From positions 558,001 through 622,000 of the forward strand of contig CP166130.1 of assembly GCA_041228335.1 (NCBI GenBank): a stretch of DNA of 64,000 bases. Reading direction: 5' to 3'. The stretch comes from Alphaproteobacteria bacterium LSUCC0684. GTDB lineage: Bacteria; Pseudomonadota; Alphaproteobacteria; Puniceispirillales; UBA1172. The position numbers and the translations under genes are program-made. Numbering within the stretch: the first letter of the stretch is position 1; the number at the start of each line of letters is the position of its first letter. This document shows positions 1 through 9,169 of the stretch, piece after piece. The notes under the pieces are model-generated. The model worked only from the letters and a program-made list of their open reading frames with translations, made no database searches and was not told the origin of the DNA.

Positions 1-615
1 CCTTGCGAGGATCGCCGCTTCTGTTTCCAGCGAAGGATAATCAACCCAGTGATAGAAACAGCGGCGCTTGAGCGCATCATGTATTTCCCTCGTCCGGTTG
101 GACGTGATGATGACAATCGGCGGCGTTGCGGCCCTGATGGTGCCCCGTTCCGGGATGGTGATCTGCCAATCGGAGAGAAGTTCAAGCAGAAAGGCCTCAA
201 AGGCTTCATCGGCCCGGTCAATCTCATCGATCAGCAGAACCGGCGCACCGCGGTCATGCTGGCGCAGGGCCCTGAGGAGCGGGCGTTCGATCAGGAATTC
301 ATCGGTGAAAAGATCAGCTTCGGCCGTATCGCCGCGCTGGATCGAGATAAGCTGGCGGCCGTAATTCCACTCATAGGCGGCCTGGTGAATATCAAGCCCT
401 TCATAGCATTGAAGACGGATCAGGTCGCGGCCAAGCACGGTGGCCAGCGTCTTGGCAATCTCGGTCTTGCCGACACCGGCTTCGCCTTCAAGAAAGAGCG
501 GCCGTGATCGCGCCAGCGCCAGAAAAAGAGCGACGGCAGGACCTTCGGAAAGAATATATCCGGCCTTTTCAAGAGACGTGATGAGGTCCTGGGGTGAGCG
601 GGGAATGTCCGGCAT
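1..615 (-). CDS. coxD: MoxR-family AAA+ ATPase, CoxD-like (partial, C-terminus outside window)
   Basis: The reverse strand is open for 205 codons from an ATG at 615 to the window edge. The translation shows Walker A GEAGVGKT near residue 43, Walker B LLIDEIDRAD near residue 130 and a sensor-like VIITSNRTREI. This is the MoxR/CoxD pattern. In Cox systems CoxD is a membrane-associated AAA+ ATPase needed to build the Cu/Mo centre of CO dehydrogenase. The gene diverges from coxSLM across a 125-bp intergenic region that must hold both promoters. A coxE-like VWA partner would be expected just outside the left edge, but this cannot be seen. The alternative is a MoxR chaperone serving another hydroxylase. 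The family call is firm and the Cox assignment rests on context. Confidence 0.85.
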   Translation of the reverse strand, partial: MPDIPRSPQDLITSLEKAGYILSEGPAVALFLALARSRPLFLEGEAGVGKTEIAKTLATVLGRDLIRLQCYEGLDIHQAAYEWNYGRQLISIQRGDTAEADLFTDEFLIERPLLRALRQHDRGAPVLLIDEIDRADEAFEAFLLELLSDWQITIPERGTIRAATPPIVIITSNRTREIHDALKRRCFYHWVDYPSLETEAAILAR

Positions 616-740
616 ATTTCTATCCAATGATCTCAATCTTGAACAAAATCTAATACCTCAAAGGAGCCATTTTTATCTTTACAAACCCCTGAGGCTCTTA
701 CAATCTTTTTATAACAATTATAGAGATAAGGGAGAAGCAA

Positions 741-1208
741 ATGCCCCAGATTAACCTCAAGGTTAATGGCAAGGAAGAACAGCGCACGGTGCCGGATAAC
801 ACCCTGCTTGTCGACTTCCTGAGGGAGACATTGGGCCTGACCGGCACGCATGTGGGCTGTGATACAAGCCAGTGCGGTGCCTGCGTTGTGCATGTGGATG
901 GTGTTTCGGTCAAATCCTGCACCATGCTTGCCGCCCAGGCCGATGGTTGCGACGTCACCACCATCGAAGGCATCGGGACCAGCGATAATCTGCACCCGAT
1001 GCAGGAAGCGTTTCATGAGCATCATGGTCTGCAATGCGGCTTCTGTACGCCGGGCATGGTGATGAGCGCGATCGAATTTGTCTCCAAGAACAAAAACCCG
1101 AGCGAGGCGGAAATCCGCGATGCCCTGGAGGGCAATATATGTCGCTGTACCGGCTATCACAATATCGTGAAAGCCGTTCAGTCCGCCGCGCAGAAAATGG
1201 GAGGTTGA
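741..1208 (+). CDS. coxS: CoxS-like [2Fe-2S] small subunit of a xanthine-oxidase-family hydroxylase
   Basis: This 155-aa protein has both [2Fe-2S] clusters of the family: the plant-ferredoxin type ([15 protein letters not shown] near residue 41) and the four-helix type (CGFCTPGM near residue 101, CRCTGYHN near 137). It passes electrons from the Mo cofactor in CoxL to FAD in CoxM. Its length is typical. A GGGAG Shine-Dalgarno sequence lies just before the ATG. It is the first gene of an S-L-M operon, two bases before coxL. The S-L-M order is the one seen with form II (putative) CO dehydrogenases, whereas form I operons are usually ordered M-S-L. Confidence 0.93.
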   Translation: MPQINLKVNGKEEQRTVPDNTLLVDFLRETLGLTGTHVGCDTSQCGACVVHVDGVSVKSCTMLAAQADGCDVTTIEGIGTSDNLHPMQEAFHEHHGLQCGFCTPGMVMSAIEFVSKNKNPSEAEIRDALEGNICRCTGYHNIVKAVQSAAQKMGG

Positions 1209-1210
1209 AC

Positions 1211-3595
1211 ATGCCAGAAGGTATTTCAAACGAAGGAATTGGTGCTTCTGTCCGCCGCAAGGAAGACAAGAAGTTTCTGACAGGAAAAGGCCGCTACACG
1301 GACGATATCAGCCGTCCGGGCCAGTTGCATGCGTATTTCATCCGCTCGGATGTTGCCCATGCCAATATCAACTCCATCGATACAAGCGCGGCGGCGAAAG
1401 CCGACGGCGTGGTCGCCATCTATACCGGTGACGATGTGGCCGCGGATGGTATCGGCGGGCCGATCTGCGGCTGGGTTGTGCCCAACCGCGACGGTACCTC
1501 CACCCATGAGCCGCCGCACCCGATCCTGGCCCAGGGCAAGGTGCGCTATGTTGGTGATCATGTGGTGGCGATTGTTGCGGAAACGCTGGAACAGGCCAAG
1601 TCGGCGGCGGAACTTGTCAAGATCAGCTATGAGGAACTGGCGCCGGTGGTGGATCTCGCCGCCGCATCTTCGGGGGCGCAGATTCACGACGGCATGGCCG
1701 AAAACAGGTATTTCGACTGGGAGCTGGGTGATGAGGCCGGAACGGAGGCGGCGCTCAACGCCGCGGCCCGGGTGATCAAGCTTACGGTCCGCAACAACCG
1801 GCTTATTCCCAACGCCATGGAACCACGTGCGGCGGTGGCTGAATATGATGATATTTCAGAAACCTACACGCTCTATACCACGTCACAGAACCCGCATCTG
1901 ACGCGGCTGGTGATCGGGGCGTTCATGCTCAATATTCCGGAGTCCAAACTGCATGTCGTGGCGCCGGATGTGGGGGGTGGTTTCGGCTCGAAGATCTATG
2001 TCTACCCTGAAGAAGCGGTGTGCACCTGGGTCTGCAAAAAGCTCGGCCGTCCGGTGAAATGGACCGCGGACCGGACACAATCCTTCCTTTCGGATGCCCA
2101 TGGACGTGACCATATCAACAATGTTCAGCTGGCGCTCGATGAGAATAACCGGATCACCGGGCTGAGGGTGGATACGCTCGCCAATCTCGGCGGCTATCTT
2201 TCCGCCTTTGCGGTGGTGACGCCAACCTATCTGCATGGCACGCTGCTTTCGGGGTGCTATGATATTCCGGTCATCTACACCAACGTCAAGGGGATGGCGA
2301 CGACCACAGCGCCGGTCGATGCCTATCGCGGGGCCGGCCGTCCGGAAGCCACCTATCTTCTGGAACGGACCATGGATGCGGCGGCCCATGAAATCGGCAT
2401 GGATCCGGCGGAATTCCGGCGGCTCAACTTCATTCCGAAGGACGCGTTCCCATATCAGACAGCGGTCGCGCTGCAATATGATACAGGGGATTACGAAGCA
2501 CCGCTTGATCGCGCGCTTGAAATGATCGATTACAAGAATTTCGAGGCCCGCCGGGTGGAAGCGGCCAAGCGCGGGAAATATCGCGGGATCGGTCTTTCAA
2601 GCTATATCGAAGCCTGCGGCATTGCGCCTTCGGCGGTGGTCGGTGCGCTGGGTGGCCGTGTCGGCCTTTATGAATCCGCGGTTGTCCGGGTTGATCCGAC
2701 GGGGACGGTCAATGTCTTCACCGGCACCCACAGCCACGGCCAGGGGCATGTCACCACCTTTGCCCAGATCGTCGCCGACAAACTGGGTATCCCGATCGGG
2801 AATGTGGAAATCATCCACGGAGATACGGACCGGATACCGTTTGGCATGGGCTCTTATGGCTCGCGCTCGCTGGCGGTGGGCGGTGCTGCCATCAGCAAGG
2901 CGGTCGACAAGGTGATCGAAAAAGGCAAGATCATCGCCGCTCATCTCCTCGAGGCTTCGGAAGCCGACATGGAATTCAGGGACGGGAAATTCACCGTTGC
3001 CGGAACCGATAATGAGAAAAGCTTTGGTGAAATCGCTCTTGCCGCCTATGTGCCGCATAACTACCCCATGGACCGGCTGGAACCGGGGCTGGAGGAGACG
3101 GCGTTCTATGACCCGCTCAACTTCACCTATCCGGCAGGCACCCATGTCGCCGAAGTGGAAATTGATCCGGCCACCGGCGTCGTCGAAGTCGTGGACTGGG
3201 CCTGCTGCGATGATTTCGGCAACCTTGTCAACCCGATGATTGTCGAAGGCCAGGTCCATGGCGGCATCGCCCAGGGGATCGGGCAGGCATTGCTTGAAAA
3301 TGCTCATTACGATGAGCACGGGCAATTGCTGACCGCGTCCTACATGGATTACTGCATGCCGCGGGCGGATAACCTGCCTTCCTTCAAGGTGGATTACACC
3401 GTGACGCCCTGCACCCATAACGATCTCGGGGTGAAGGGATGCGGGGAGGCGGGGGCCATTGCCTCACCACCGGCACTGATCAATGCGGTCATCAATGCGC
3501 TGTCTCCTCTCGGGGTGACGGACATGTCCATGCCGGCAACACCGGAAAAGGTCTGGCGTGCGATCAACGACGCGCAAGCCAGCGCCGCCGAATAA
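1211..3595 (+). CDS. coxL: Form II CoxL-like molybdopterin hydroxylase large subunit
   Basis: This 794-aa molybdopterin-binding subunit starts at the ATG two bases after coxS; longer upstream extensions would lie inside coxS. Family landmarks include GGGFGSKIYVYPEE around residue 256, the active-site loop AYRGAGRPEATYLLE around residue 375 and the catalytic glutamate in VKGCGEAGAIASPP near the C-terminus. AYRGAGR matches the form II signature (AYXGAGR). Form I, proven CO-oxidising enzymes carry AYXCSFR with the cysteine that binds copper, and that cysteine is absent here. The protein is therefore a CoxL-family Mo hydroxylase, but CO as its substrate is not established. The adjacent proline-racemase-like gene raises the possibility of an organic substrate. 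Confidence 0.92.
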   Translation: MPEGISNEGIGASVRRKEDKKFLTGKGRYTDDISRPGQLHAYFIRSDVAHANINSIDTSAAAKADGVVAIYTGDDVAADGIGGPICGWVVPNRDGTSTHEPPHPILAQGKVRYVGDHVVAIVAETLEQAKSAAELVKISYEELAPVVDLAAASSGAQIHDGMAENRYFDWELGDEAGTEAALNAAARVIKLTVRNNRLIPNAMEPRAAVAEYDDISETYTLYTTSQNPHLTRLVIGAFMLNIPESKLHVVAPDVGGGFGSKIYVYPEEAVCTWVCKKLGRPVKWTADRTQSFLSDAHGRDHINNVQLALDENNRITGLRVDTLANLGGYLSAFAVVTPTYLHGTLLSGCYDIPVIYTNVKGMATTTAPVDAYRGAGRPEATYLLERTMDAAAHEIGMDPAEFRRLNFIPKDAFPYQTAVALQYDTGDYEAPLDRALEMIDYKNFEARRVEAAKRGKYRGIGLSSYIEACGIAPSAVVGALGGRVGLYESAVVRVDPTGTVNVFTGTHSHGQGHVTTFAQIVADKLGIPIGNVEIIHGDTDRIPFGMGSYGSRSLAVGGAAISKAVDKVIEKGKIIAAHLLEASEADMEFRDGKFTVAGTDNEKSFGEIALAAYVPHNYPMDRLEPGLEETAFYDPLNFTYPAGTHVAEVEIDPATGVVEVVDWACCDDFGNLVNPMIVEGQVHGGIAQGIGQALLENAHYDEHGQLLTASYMDYCMPRADNLPSFKVDYTVTPCTHNDLGVKGCGEAGAIASPPALINAVINALSPLGVTDMSMPATPEKVWRAINDAQASAAE

Positions 3596-3606
3596 GGGAG
3601 AAGACC

Positions 3607-4398
3607 ATGTATGCAACAACCTATAAGAAAGCATCGAGTGTCGCAGAGGCGGTCAAGGCCGTCGCCGGGGCGGATGAAGGCAAGGTGCTGGCCGGCGGGA
3701 TGACGCTGCTGCCAACGCTCAAGCAGAGACTGGCATCCAGTGACTGTCTGGTGGATCTGTCCGGATGCGGGCTTGACGGAATTACCGATACCGGGGATTC
3801 CATCCGCATCGGTGCCATGACCCGCCATGTCGAGGTCGAAACGTCCAGTGTCGTTGCCAAGGCAATTCCGGCGCTCGCCAGTCTTGCCGGCGGGATCGGT
3901 GACCGTCAGGTCAGAAACAGGGGCACCATCGGTGGGTCGGTTGCCAATAATGATCCGGCGGCCTGCTATCCTTCGGCGGTGCTGGCGCTCGGCGGAACGG
4001 TTCACACTTCATCACGTGATATTGCGGCCGAAGACTTCTTTGTCGACATGTTTGAAACCGCCCTTGATGAGGATGGAATCATCGAGGCGATCAGCCTGCC
4101 GAAGCCAGAAGCGGCCGCCTATGTCAAATTCCCCAACCCGGCATCACGTTATGCCATGGTCGGTGTCTTCGTTGCCCGATTTGCCGATGGCGTCAGGGTA
4201 GCGGTGACCGGCGCCGGACAGAACGGGGTGTTCCGCCATGCCGGGCTGGAGGAGGCGCTCAACGCCAATTTCAGCGCGGATGCGGTGGACGGGGTAAGCG
4301 TTTCCGCTGACGAGCTGATGAGTGATATTCACGCATCGGCGGATTACCGCGCCCATCTCATCGGTGAGATGACCCGCCGCGCGGTTTCGGCCTGCTGA
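3607..4398 (+). CDS. coxM: CoxM-like FAD-binding subunit
   Basis: This 263-aa FAD subunit starts at the ATG 11 bases after coxL, preceded by GGGAGAAG. The longer open frame upstream is antisense-free overlap with coxL and is not used. The FAD pyrophosphate motif AGGMTLLPTLKQ lies near residue 27 and TIGGSVANNDPAACYP near residue 106, both typical of the family. It takes electrons from the Fe-S subunit and hands them to the respiratory chain. It is the last gene of the S-L-M trio, followed by a hairpin at 4421-4449. Confidence 0.92.
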   Translation: MYATTYKKASSVAEAVKAVAGADEGKVLAGGMTLLPTLKQRLASSDCLVDLSGCGLDGITDTGDSIRIGAMTRHVEVETSSVVAKAIPALASLAGGIGDRQVRNRGTIGGSVANNDPAACYPSAVLALGGTVHTSSRDIAAEDFFVDMFETALDEDGIIEAISLPKPEAAAYVKFPNPASRYAMVGVFVARFADGVRVAVTGAGQNGVFRHAGLEEALNANFSADAVDGVSVSADELMSDIHASADYRAHLIGEMTRRAVSAC

Positions 4399-4420
4399 AC
4401 AAGGGCTGAAGAAAATCATG

Positions 4421-4449
4421 AAGAAAGCCAGTCACGGGCTGGCTTTCTT
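4421..4449 (+). terminator. Stem-loop between coxM and coxG
   Basis: A perfect 11-bp inverted repeat (AAGAAAGCCAG / CTGGCTTTCTT) has a 7-base loop and is followed by TGTTTG. The T-rich 3' arm resembles an intrinsic terminator or attenuator. It could lower coxG expression relative to coxSLM, or protect the 3' end of the coxSLM message. No long uninterrupted T-run follows, so termination may be partial. Confidence 0.6.
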
Positions 4450-4473
4450 TGTTTGAATTGATGGAGTCCAGTC

Positions 4474-4926
4474 ATGGAAATGAACGAAAGCCACGATTTG
4501 CCGGTGCCGATCGATGATGTATGGGCGGCGCTCAATAATGTGGAAATTCTGAAAGCCGCCATTCCCGGATGCCAGGAATTGACCCGGGAAAGCGAGACCG
4601 AACTTGCCGCCATCGTCAAGCTCAAGATCGGTCCTGTTTCGGCCACGTTCAAGGGCAATGTCGAGTTGAGCGAGATGAACCCGCCCCATAGTTATGTCAT
4701 TTCCGGCAGCGGCAATGGCGGTGTTGCCGGCGGCGCCACGGGATCAGCCGCGGTCCGGCTTCTGTCCATTGATGACGGGAAAGGCACCCGGCTTTCCTAT
4801 GATGTCAGCGCCAGCGTCAATGGCAAGATTGCCCAGCTTGGCTCACGCCTCATCGACAGCACGGCGAAGAAACTTGCTACAAGGTTTTTTGACAATTTCA
4901 TCGCTGAACTGACGCCCGAGTCCTAG
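4474..4926 (+). CDS. coxG: CoxG family protein (SRPBCC fold)
   Basis: This 150-aa protein begins with a region typical of CoxG: an aromatic/START-like fold with [16 protein letters not shown] near residue 10, AAIPGCQEL near 29 and a glycine-rich strand [15 protein letters not shown] near 76. CoxG proteins are membrane-recruited accessory factors. One proposed role is anchoring the hydroxylase to the membrane, and another is carrying quinone electron acceptors. There is no transmembrane segment at the C-terminus, so this is the short soluble form. It is the fourth cox gene on this strand, 75 bases after coxM across a stem-loop. Confidence 0.85.
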   Translation: MEMNESHDLPVPIDDVWAALNNVEILKAAIPGCQELTRESETELAAIVKLKIGPVSATFKGNVELSEMNPPHSYVISGSGNGGVAGGATGSAAVRLLSIDDGKGTRLSYDVSASVNGKIAQLGSRLIDSTAKKLATRFFDNFIAELTPES

Positions 4927-4931
4927 GCAAG

Positions 4932-5960
4932 ATGCGCAGCTCCCAGGTCATTGAGGTAATCTCCTGCCATGCCGAAGGCGAGGTCGGGGACGTGATCATC
5001 GGCGGTGTGGCGCCGCCACCCGGGGAAACGCTCTGGGATCAGGCCCGATTTCTTTTGGAAGATGGCCGATTGCGCGGTTTCATGCTCCATGAGCCGAGGG
5101 GAGGCGTGTTCCGTCATGTAAATCTGCTGGTGCCGCCAAAGCATCCCGATGCCGATGCAGGCTTCATCATCATGGAACCTGAGCACAATCCGCCGATGTC
5201 GGGATCAAATTCCATCTGTGTTGCCACCGTTCTCTTGGATACGGGTATCGTGCCCATGACCGAACCTGTTACCGAACTGATGCTGGAGGCTCCCGGCGGG
5301 CTCGTGCATGTCCGCGCCGCTTGCAATGCGGGCAAGGCCGAAAGCATCACGGTGGAGAATCTGCCGAGTTTTGTTCAGGATCTTGACCGGGAACTTGAGG
5401 TGGAGGGGCTTGGCACCATCACGGTGGACACGGCTTTTGGCGGCGACAGTTTTGTCATTGTCGATGCCGCTGAACTCGGTGTTGATCTGGTGCCGGATGA
5501 GGCAAGGGCGCTCGCCCGGCTCGGGATGAAGATCACCCGGGCGGCCACGGAGCAGATCGGGTTTCATCATCCGCGCTATCCGGAATGGCGGCATTTCTCC
5601 TTCTGCCTTTTTGCCGGCCCTATCCGGCGTGAGGGCAAATCGCTCCATGCGCGTTCCGCCGTTGCCATTGAACCCGGCAAGATCGACCGCTCACCGACGG
5701 GGACCGCTGTCTCTGCCCGGATGGCTGTTCTGGCGGCACGAGGTGAGATGAACGAGGAAGACCAGTTTGAGGCAATTTCCATCATCGGTTCAAGATTTAC
5801 GGGCAGGATCGCGGCAAGGGCGGAGATTGACGGGAAGCCCGCCATCATCCCGTCGATAACCGGGCGTGCCTGGATCACCGGAAGCCATCGGTATTTTCTT
5901 GATCCGGCCGATCCCTGGCCTGAAGGATACCGGCTTTCCGACACCTGGGGCGCAAGATGA
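4932..5960 (+). CDS. Proline racemase superfamily protein with Ser/Thr in place of the catalytic cysteines
   Basis: This 342-aa member of the proline racemase / hydroxyproline epimerase / trans-3-hydroxyproline dehydratase superfamily starts five bases after coxG and is probably co-transcribed. The N-terminal [15 protein letters not shown] and [12 protein letters not shown] motifs fit the fold. The first catalytic position (MCGH in racemases) reads PPMSGSN, giving Ser90. The second (DRSPCGTG) reads [13 protein letters not shown], giving Thr256. Characterised members use Cys/Cys, Ser/Cys or Cys/Thr pairs, the last in trans-3-hydroxyproline dehydratases. A Ser/Thr pair cannot racemise by the two-thiol mechanism. 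Dehydratase-like chemistry is possible. The substrate is unknown. Confidence 0.85.
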   Translation: MRSSQVIEVISCHAEGEVGDVIIGGVAPPPGETLWDQARFLLEDGRLRGFMLHEPRGGVFRHVNLLVPPKHPDADAGFIIMEPEHNPPMSGSNSICVATVLLDTGIVPMTEPVTELMLEAPGGLVHVRAACNAGKAESITVENLPSFVQDLDRELEVEGLGTITVDTAFGGDSFVIVDAAELGVDLVPDEARALARLGMKITRAATEQIGFHHPRYPEWRHFSFCLFAGPIRREGKSLHARSAVAIEPGKIDRSPTGTAVSARMAVLAARGEMNEEDQFEAISIIGSRFTGRIAARAEIDGKPAIIPSITGRAWITGSHRYFLDPADPWPEGYRLSDTWGAR

Positions 5961-6064
5961 TGCGGCCATTGCCTGCGCGTTCATAAAAGAGATCAGTTGA
6001 CATGTATCCGGGCATGCCGGAATGATGAGAAAACGGCTTTCTATTCAAGAGCATTGGAGTGCGC

Positions 6065-7030
6065 ATGTCGGCCGTCTCGCTCAGATCTAATCTCTTTGGT
6101 GCCGCCGCCGCGACAGGGGCGATGGCGTTTTTTTCCGTCACCGATGTCACGATCAAGTTGCTGAGCGGTGATTATCCACTCCATGAGATTGTGCTTTTCC
6201 GCTCTCTTGTGGGGCTGCTGACCATTTTGATCTTTTTTCTGCCTTTTGTCGGCGGGTTCAGTGTTTTTCGCACGCGCCGGCTTGGGATGCATCTTTTCCG
6301 CGGCCTCTGCGTGGTTCTGGCCAATCTGTTCTTTTTTGTCGGGCTTGCTGTTTTGCCGCTGGCCGAGGCGGTGGCCATATTTTTCGTCAGCCCGCTGCTC
6401 ATTACGGTGCTCTCAATCATCTTCCTCGGGGAACGTGTCGGGCCAAGACGCTGGATTGCGATCTTTGCCGGATTGATCGGGGTGATGATTATTGTGCGGC
6501 CAGGGACCGAAAGCTTCCAGATCGCCTCAATCCTGCCCATGCTGGCGGCATTATGCTACGCGATGCTGCATATTCTGACACGCCATATCGGCGCCACCGA
6601 ATCGGCGGTGACGATGACGCTTTATATCCAGATCACCTTTGTTCTGGTATCGCTTCTGATGGGGCTTTTTCTTGGGGGCGGGCAGCTCGACAATGACCTT
6701 CATCCGTCGTTGTCGTTTCTCCTCCGGGAATGGCATATGCCGCAGGTCTGGGAATACTGGCTTTTCATTGCCATTGGCATGACGAACGCGGTGGGCGGGT
6801 TTCTGATCTCCTTTGCCTATCGTCATGGTGAGGCAACCTTTGTTGCGCCGTTTGAATATGTTGCCATGCCGATTTCCATCCTCTGGGGGGTCATGGTATT
6901 TGGTGAAATGCCGGATCTGATCGGGTTTGCCGGTATTGCCCTTATCATGGCTTCCGGGCTTTTCATGGTCTATCGTGATATCCAGACAAGCCAGGAAAAC
7001 ATAGCCAAAAGGCCGAAATTCCGGCGCTAA
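6065..7030 (+). CDS. DMT superfamily (EamA) membrane transporter
   Basis: This protein of about 321 aa has ten hydrophobic helices arranged as two EamA repeats (roughly residues 10-145 and 155-300). The conserved EamA edges are visible: FRSLVGLLTI, FLGERVGPRRWIAIFAGLIGV and GEMPDLIGFAGIALIMASG. It is an inner-membrane drug/metabolite transporter of unknown substrate. I chose the ATG at 6065; a GTG two codons upstream is possible. It sits alone, 104 bases after the racemase-like gene, and overlaps the 3' end of ccmI by four bases in convergent orientation. Confidence 0.88.
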   Translation: MSAVSLRSNLFGAAAATGAMAFFSVTDVTIKLLSGDYPLHEIVLFRSLVGLLTILIFFLPFVGGFSVFRTRRLGMHLFRGLCVVLANLFFFVGLAVLPLAEAVAIFFVSPLLITVLSIIFLGERVGPRRWIAIFAGLIGVMIIVRPGTESFQIASILPMLAALCYAMLHILTRHIGATESAVTMTLYIQITFVLVSLLMGLFLGGGQLDNDLHPSLSFLLREWHMPQVWEYWLFIAIGMTNAVGGFLISFAYRHGEATFVAPFEYVAMPISILWGVMVFGEMPDLIGFAGIALIMASGLFMVYRDIQTSQENIAKRPKFRR

Positions 7031-8196
7031 TTTCTGGACAGTTCAGCTTCCAGCAAGGCATGAAGCGGATTGTCCTTGCCAAGTTTTGCCTGCAGTCTTC
7101 CCCAGAATTCCCTCAAGGCCTCGCGATTGCCGAGACTTCGGGCGTGAAGACCGCTGAAGAAGAGAATCTCCGGATCTTCAGGGGAGATTTCGCGGGCCCG
7201 CACCAGCATCCGGTCAAGAATGGCGGGCATGACTTCGGGCAGGTCATCGGGGGGGAGCAGGATTTCGGTGAAGCGGATAAGAAGGGCCGCCTCGTCTTTC
7301 GTTCCTTCCATCAGGTCAAGAAAACGGCTGAGCGCGCGATCACGCCGCTCGCCATCGCCAATTACGGTGAGGGAGCGGATCAACATGATCCAGCCTTCCG
7401 CATCCGCGGTGGTCTGATCGGTGAAAAGACGATCTTCGAGACCGCCGATCATGCCTGCAATCTGCTCCGGTCCCGGGCCGGGTTCGGGAAGGTAGTCTTC
7501 TGCATCAACCCCGATCCGGGCTGCCGCCTCAGTGATGCCCGCAACGACGGCGGGGTATATCTCCGTGCCCTGGAGATCGGCGGCAAGCAACGAGAAGAGC
7601 GAAAGCGCGGCCGCATCATCACCTGACTGGCTCAGATAAAGGGCCTTGAGGTAGCGGCCCCGCCAGTCATCGGGGGCTTCGGCGAGCCCTTCATCAATCC
7701 AGTCGAGTGCCCGGCTGGTGACTATTCCATCCGCCTGCCGGGTAAGCGCTTCGCCGATCATGCTCTTGATCCGGGGATTTCCTGTCAGGTCCAGAATGGA
7801 GGTGAGGGTTTTGATTTCGGTATCGGAATCCCCTGCCGCGGCGGCGGCATCCGCAAGCTGGAAGAGCGTTTCGATATCATCCGGATTGGTGCGGGCCGCC
7901 TGTCTTGCATCGTTCAGTGCCTGCTGTCGTTGCCGGATAACGGTATCGTTTTCCTGCTCGATCGCGGCGATTTCATCGAGGCGGGCGCTGAGCGGCAGAT
8001 CCCCCATGCCAAGACGGCCATTCAAAAGGTAGAGGCCGACGCTGGCAATCATGGCGAGCAATAACACCGCGCCGCCAAGCCGATGCTGGACGCGCCGCTC
8101 GCCGCGGAAAAGATCACGCCCGAGCAATGCCGTGCTGACCAGCAACAACAGCGCCATGGCAACAAGGCTGGTGAGGAGCGCGGTATCTGCCATCAT
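7027..8196 (-). CDS. ccmI: Cytochrome c-type biogenesis protein CcmI
   Basis: This 389-aa protein has two N-terminal membrane helices (residues about 8-25 and 42-60) and a periplasmic TPR domain (NPDDIETLFQLADAAAAAGD; ALDWIDEGLAEAPDDW). That is the CcmI layout. CcmI binds apocytochrome c and presents it to CcmF/CcmH for haem attachment. It is the last gene of the ccm operon and its ATG overlaps the end of ccmH by four bases. Its 3' end overlaps the convergent transporter gene. Confidence 0.9.
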   Translation of the reverse strand: MMADTALLTSLVAMALLLLVSTALLGRDLFRGERRVQHRLGGAVLLLAMIASVGLYLLNGRLGMGDLPLSARLDEIAAIEQENDTVIRQRQQALNDARQAARTNPDDIETLFQLADAAAAAGDSDTEIKTLTSILDLTGNPRIKSMIGEALTRQADGIVTSRALDWIDEGLAEAPDDWRGRYLKALYLSQSGDDAAALSLFSLLAADLQGTEIYPAVVAGITEAAARIGVDAEDYLPEPGPGPEQIAGMIGGLEDRLFTDQTTADAEGWIMLIRSLTVIGDGERRDRALSRFLDLMEGTKDEAALLIRFTEILLPPDDLPEVMPAILDRMLVRAREISPEDPEILFFSGLHARSLGNREALREFWGRLQAKLGKDNPLHALLEAELSRN

Positions 8197-8630
8197 GGTG
8201 CCTCGTTTTCATGTTCAGAGGATGATCCATCCCGTCCCCGCCGTGCCAGTGCAACGCCCAGAACACCGATACCCAGGAGAGCAAATGGGGCAACCCACAA
8301 GGCGAGGGTGGCGGGGCCCAAAGGCGGGCTCAGCAGAACATAATCGCCGTAGCGTTCACGAAGGAAGAGTTTGATATCATCGTCGGTCTGGCCGGATTTT
8401 ATCTCCTGCCGGATCAACCGCCGCAAATCCTGGGCAAAGGCCGAATCGCTGTCATCGATGGACTGGTTCTGGCAGACAAGGCACCGAAGCTGGGCCGAAA
8501 GACTGCGGGCACGTTCTTCCAGCCCGGGATCGGCAAGGCGTTCTTCGGGCAGAAGTGCTGCTGCGGGTGAAGCCAGAAGAGGAGAGGCCAGAAGCATGAT
8601 GGCAAAAAGGAAAGGGCGGAATGGTGTCAT
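8193..8630 (-). CDS. ccmH: Cytochrome c biogenesis thiol-oxidoreductase CcmH (CcmL)
   Basis: This 145-aa protein has a signal peptide, the strictly conserved LRCLVCQNQSIDDSDS block with its CXXC redox pair, and RRLIRQEI, followed by a C-terminal membrane helix (LALWVAPFALLGIGVLGVAL). CcmH reduces the CXXCH haem-binding cysteines of apocytochromes in the periplasm together with CcmG, and is part of the haem lyase complex with CcmF. It is translationally coupled to ccmG and ccmI by four-base overlaps. Confidence 0.93.
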   Translation of the reverse strand: MTPFRPFLFAIMLLASPLLASPAAALLPEERLADPGLEERARSLSAQLRCLVCQNQSIDDSDSAFAQDLRRLIRQEIKSGQTDDDIKLFLRERYGDYVLLSPPLGPATLALWVAPFALLGIGVLGVALARRGRDGSSSEHENEAP

Positions 8631-9169
8631 CCGGATGTTGCCTTTCTGATCGCATCGCCAACCGCCCCGGATAGATCATTGGCGAAGACTGGCCCCTGCT
8701 GATGATGCAGGATCGTTCCATCCCGGCCAATGATAAAGGTTTCGGGAAGACCGTGGACACCAAGCTTGATGCTGGTACTGCCATCCTCATCAATGCCGAT
8801 CAAGGTGTAGGGATTGCCGAACTGGTCAAGAAATGCCGCTGCATCGGCCGCATCATCACGGTAGTTGATGCCCAGAACCGGGATGTCTTCGGCCATGGCC
8901 TCGATCGATGCCGCCTCAAGCCTGCATGGACCGCACCAGGACGCGAAAACATTGACCGCGAACGCTTTTCCCTGCCAGTCGGCAAGATTGACCGTGCCGC
9001 TCCGGCCCATGGCGGGAAGCGAGATCATGGGCACGGGTTTGCCGGTCATGGAAAAGCCGATGGATTTCGTGTTGCGTGAGCCATCCAGCGACGCGTTCAG
9101 CATCACATAGGCGAGAACGCCGATCACGGCGAAAAGCGCAAGAGGCAGGAGCAGGAGAAGTTTTTTCAT
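8627..9169 (-). CDS. ccmG: Thiol:disulfide interchange protein CcmG/DsbE
   Basis: This 180-aa membrane-anchored thioredoxin has an N-terminal helix (LLLLLPLALFAVIGVLAY) followed by a TlpA/DsbE fold. The active site is FASWCGPCRLEA and the later cis-proline region is GVHGLPETFIIGRDG. It receives electrons across the membrane and reduces CcmH or apocytochrome c. It lies within the ccm operon between ccmF and ccmH with four-base overlaps on both sides. Confidence 0.93.
   Translation of the reverse strand: MKKLLLLLPLALFAVIGVLAYVMLNASLDGSRNTKSIGFSMTGKPVPMISLPAMGRSGTVNLADWQGKAFAVNVFASWCGPCRLEAASIEAMAEDIPVLGINYRDDAADAAAFLDQFGNPYTLIGIDEDGSTSIKLGVHGLPETFIIGRDGTILHHQQGPVFANDLSGAVGDAIRKATSG

Noticed and set aside
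616-740. Short GAGCC/GGCTC inverted repeat in the coxD-coxS intergenic region
   Set aside because: Only about five bases pair, too little to claim an operator or riboswitch, although promoters for both genes must lie here.
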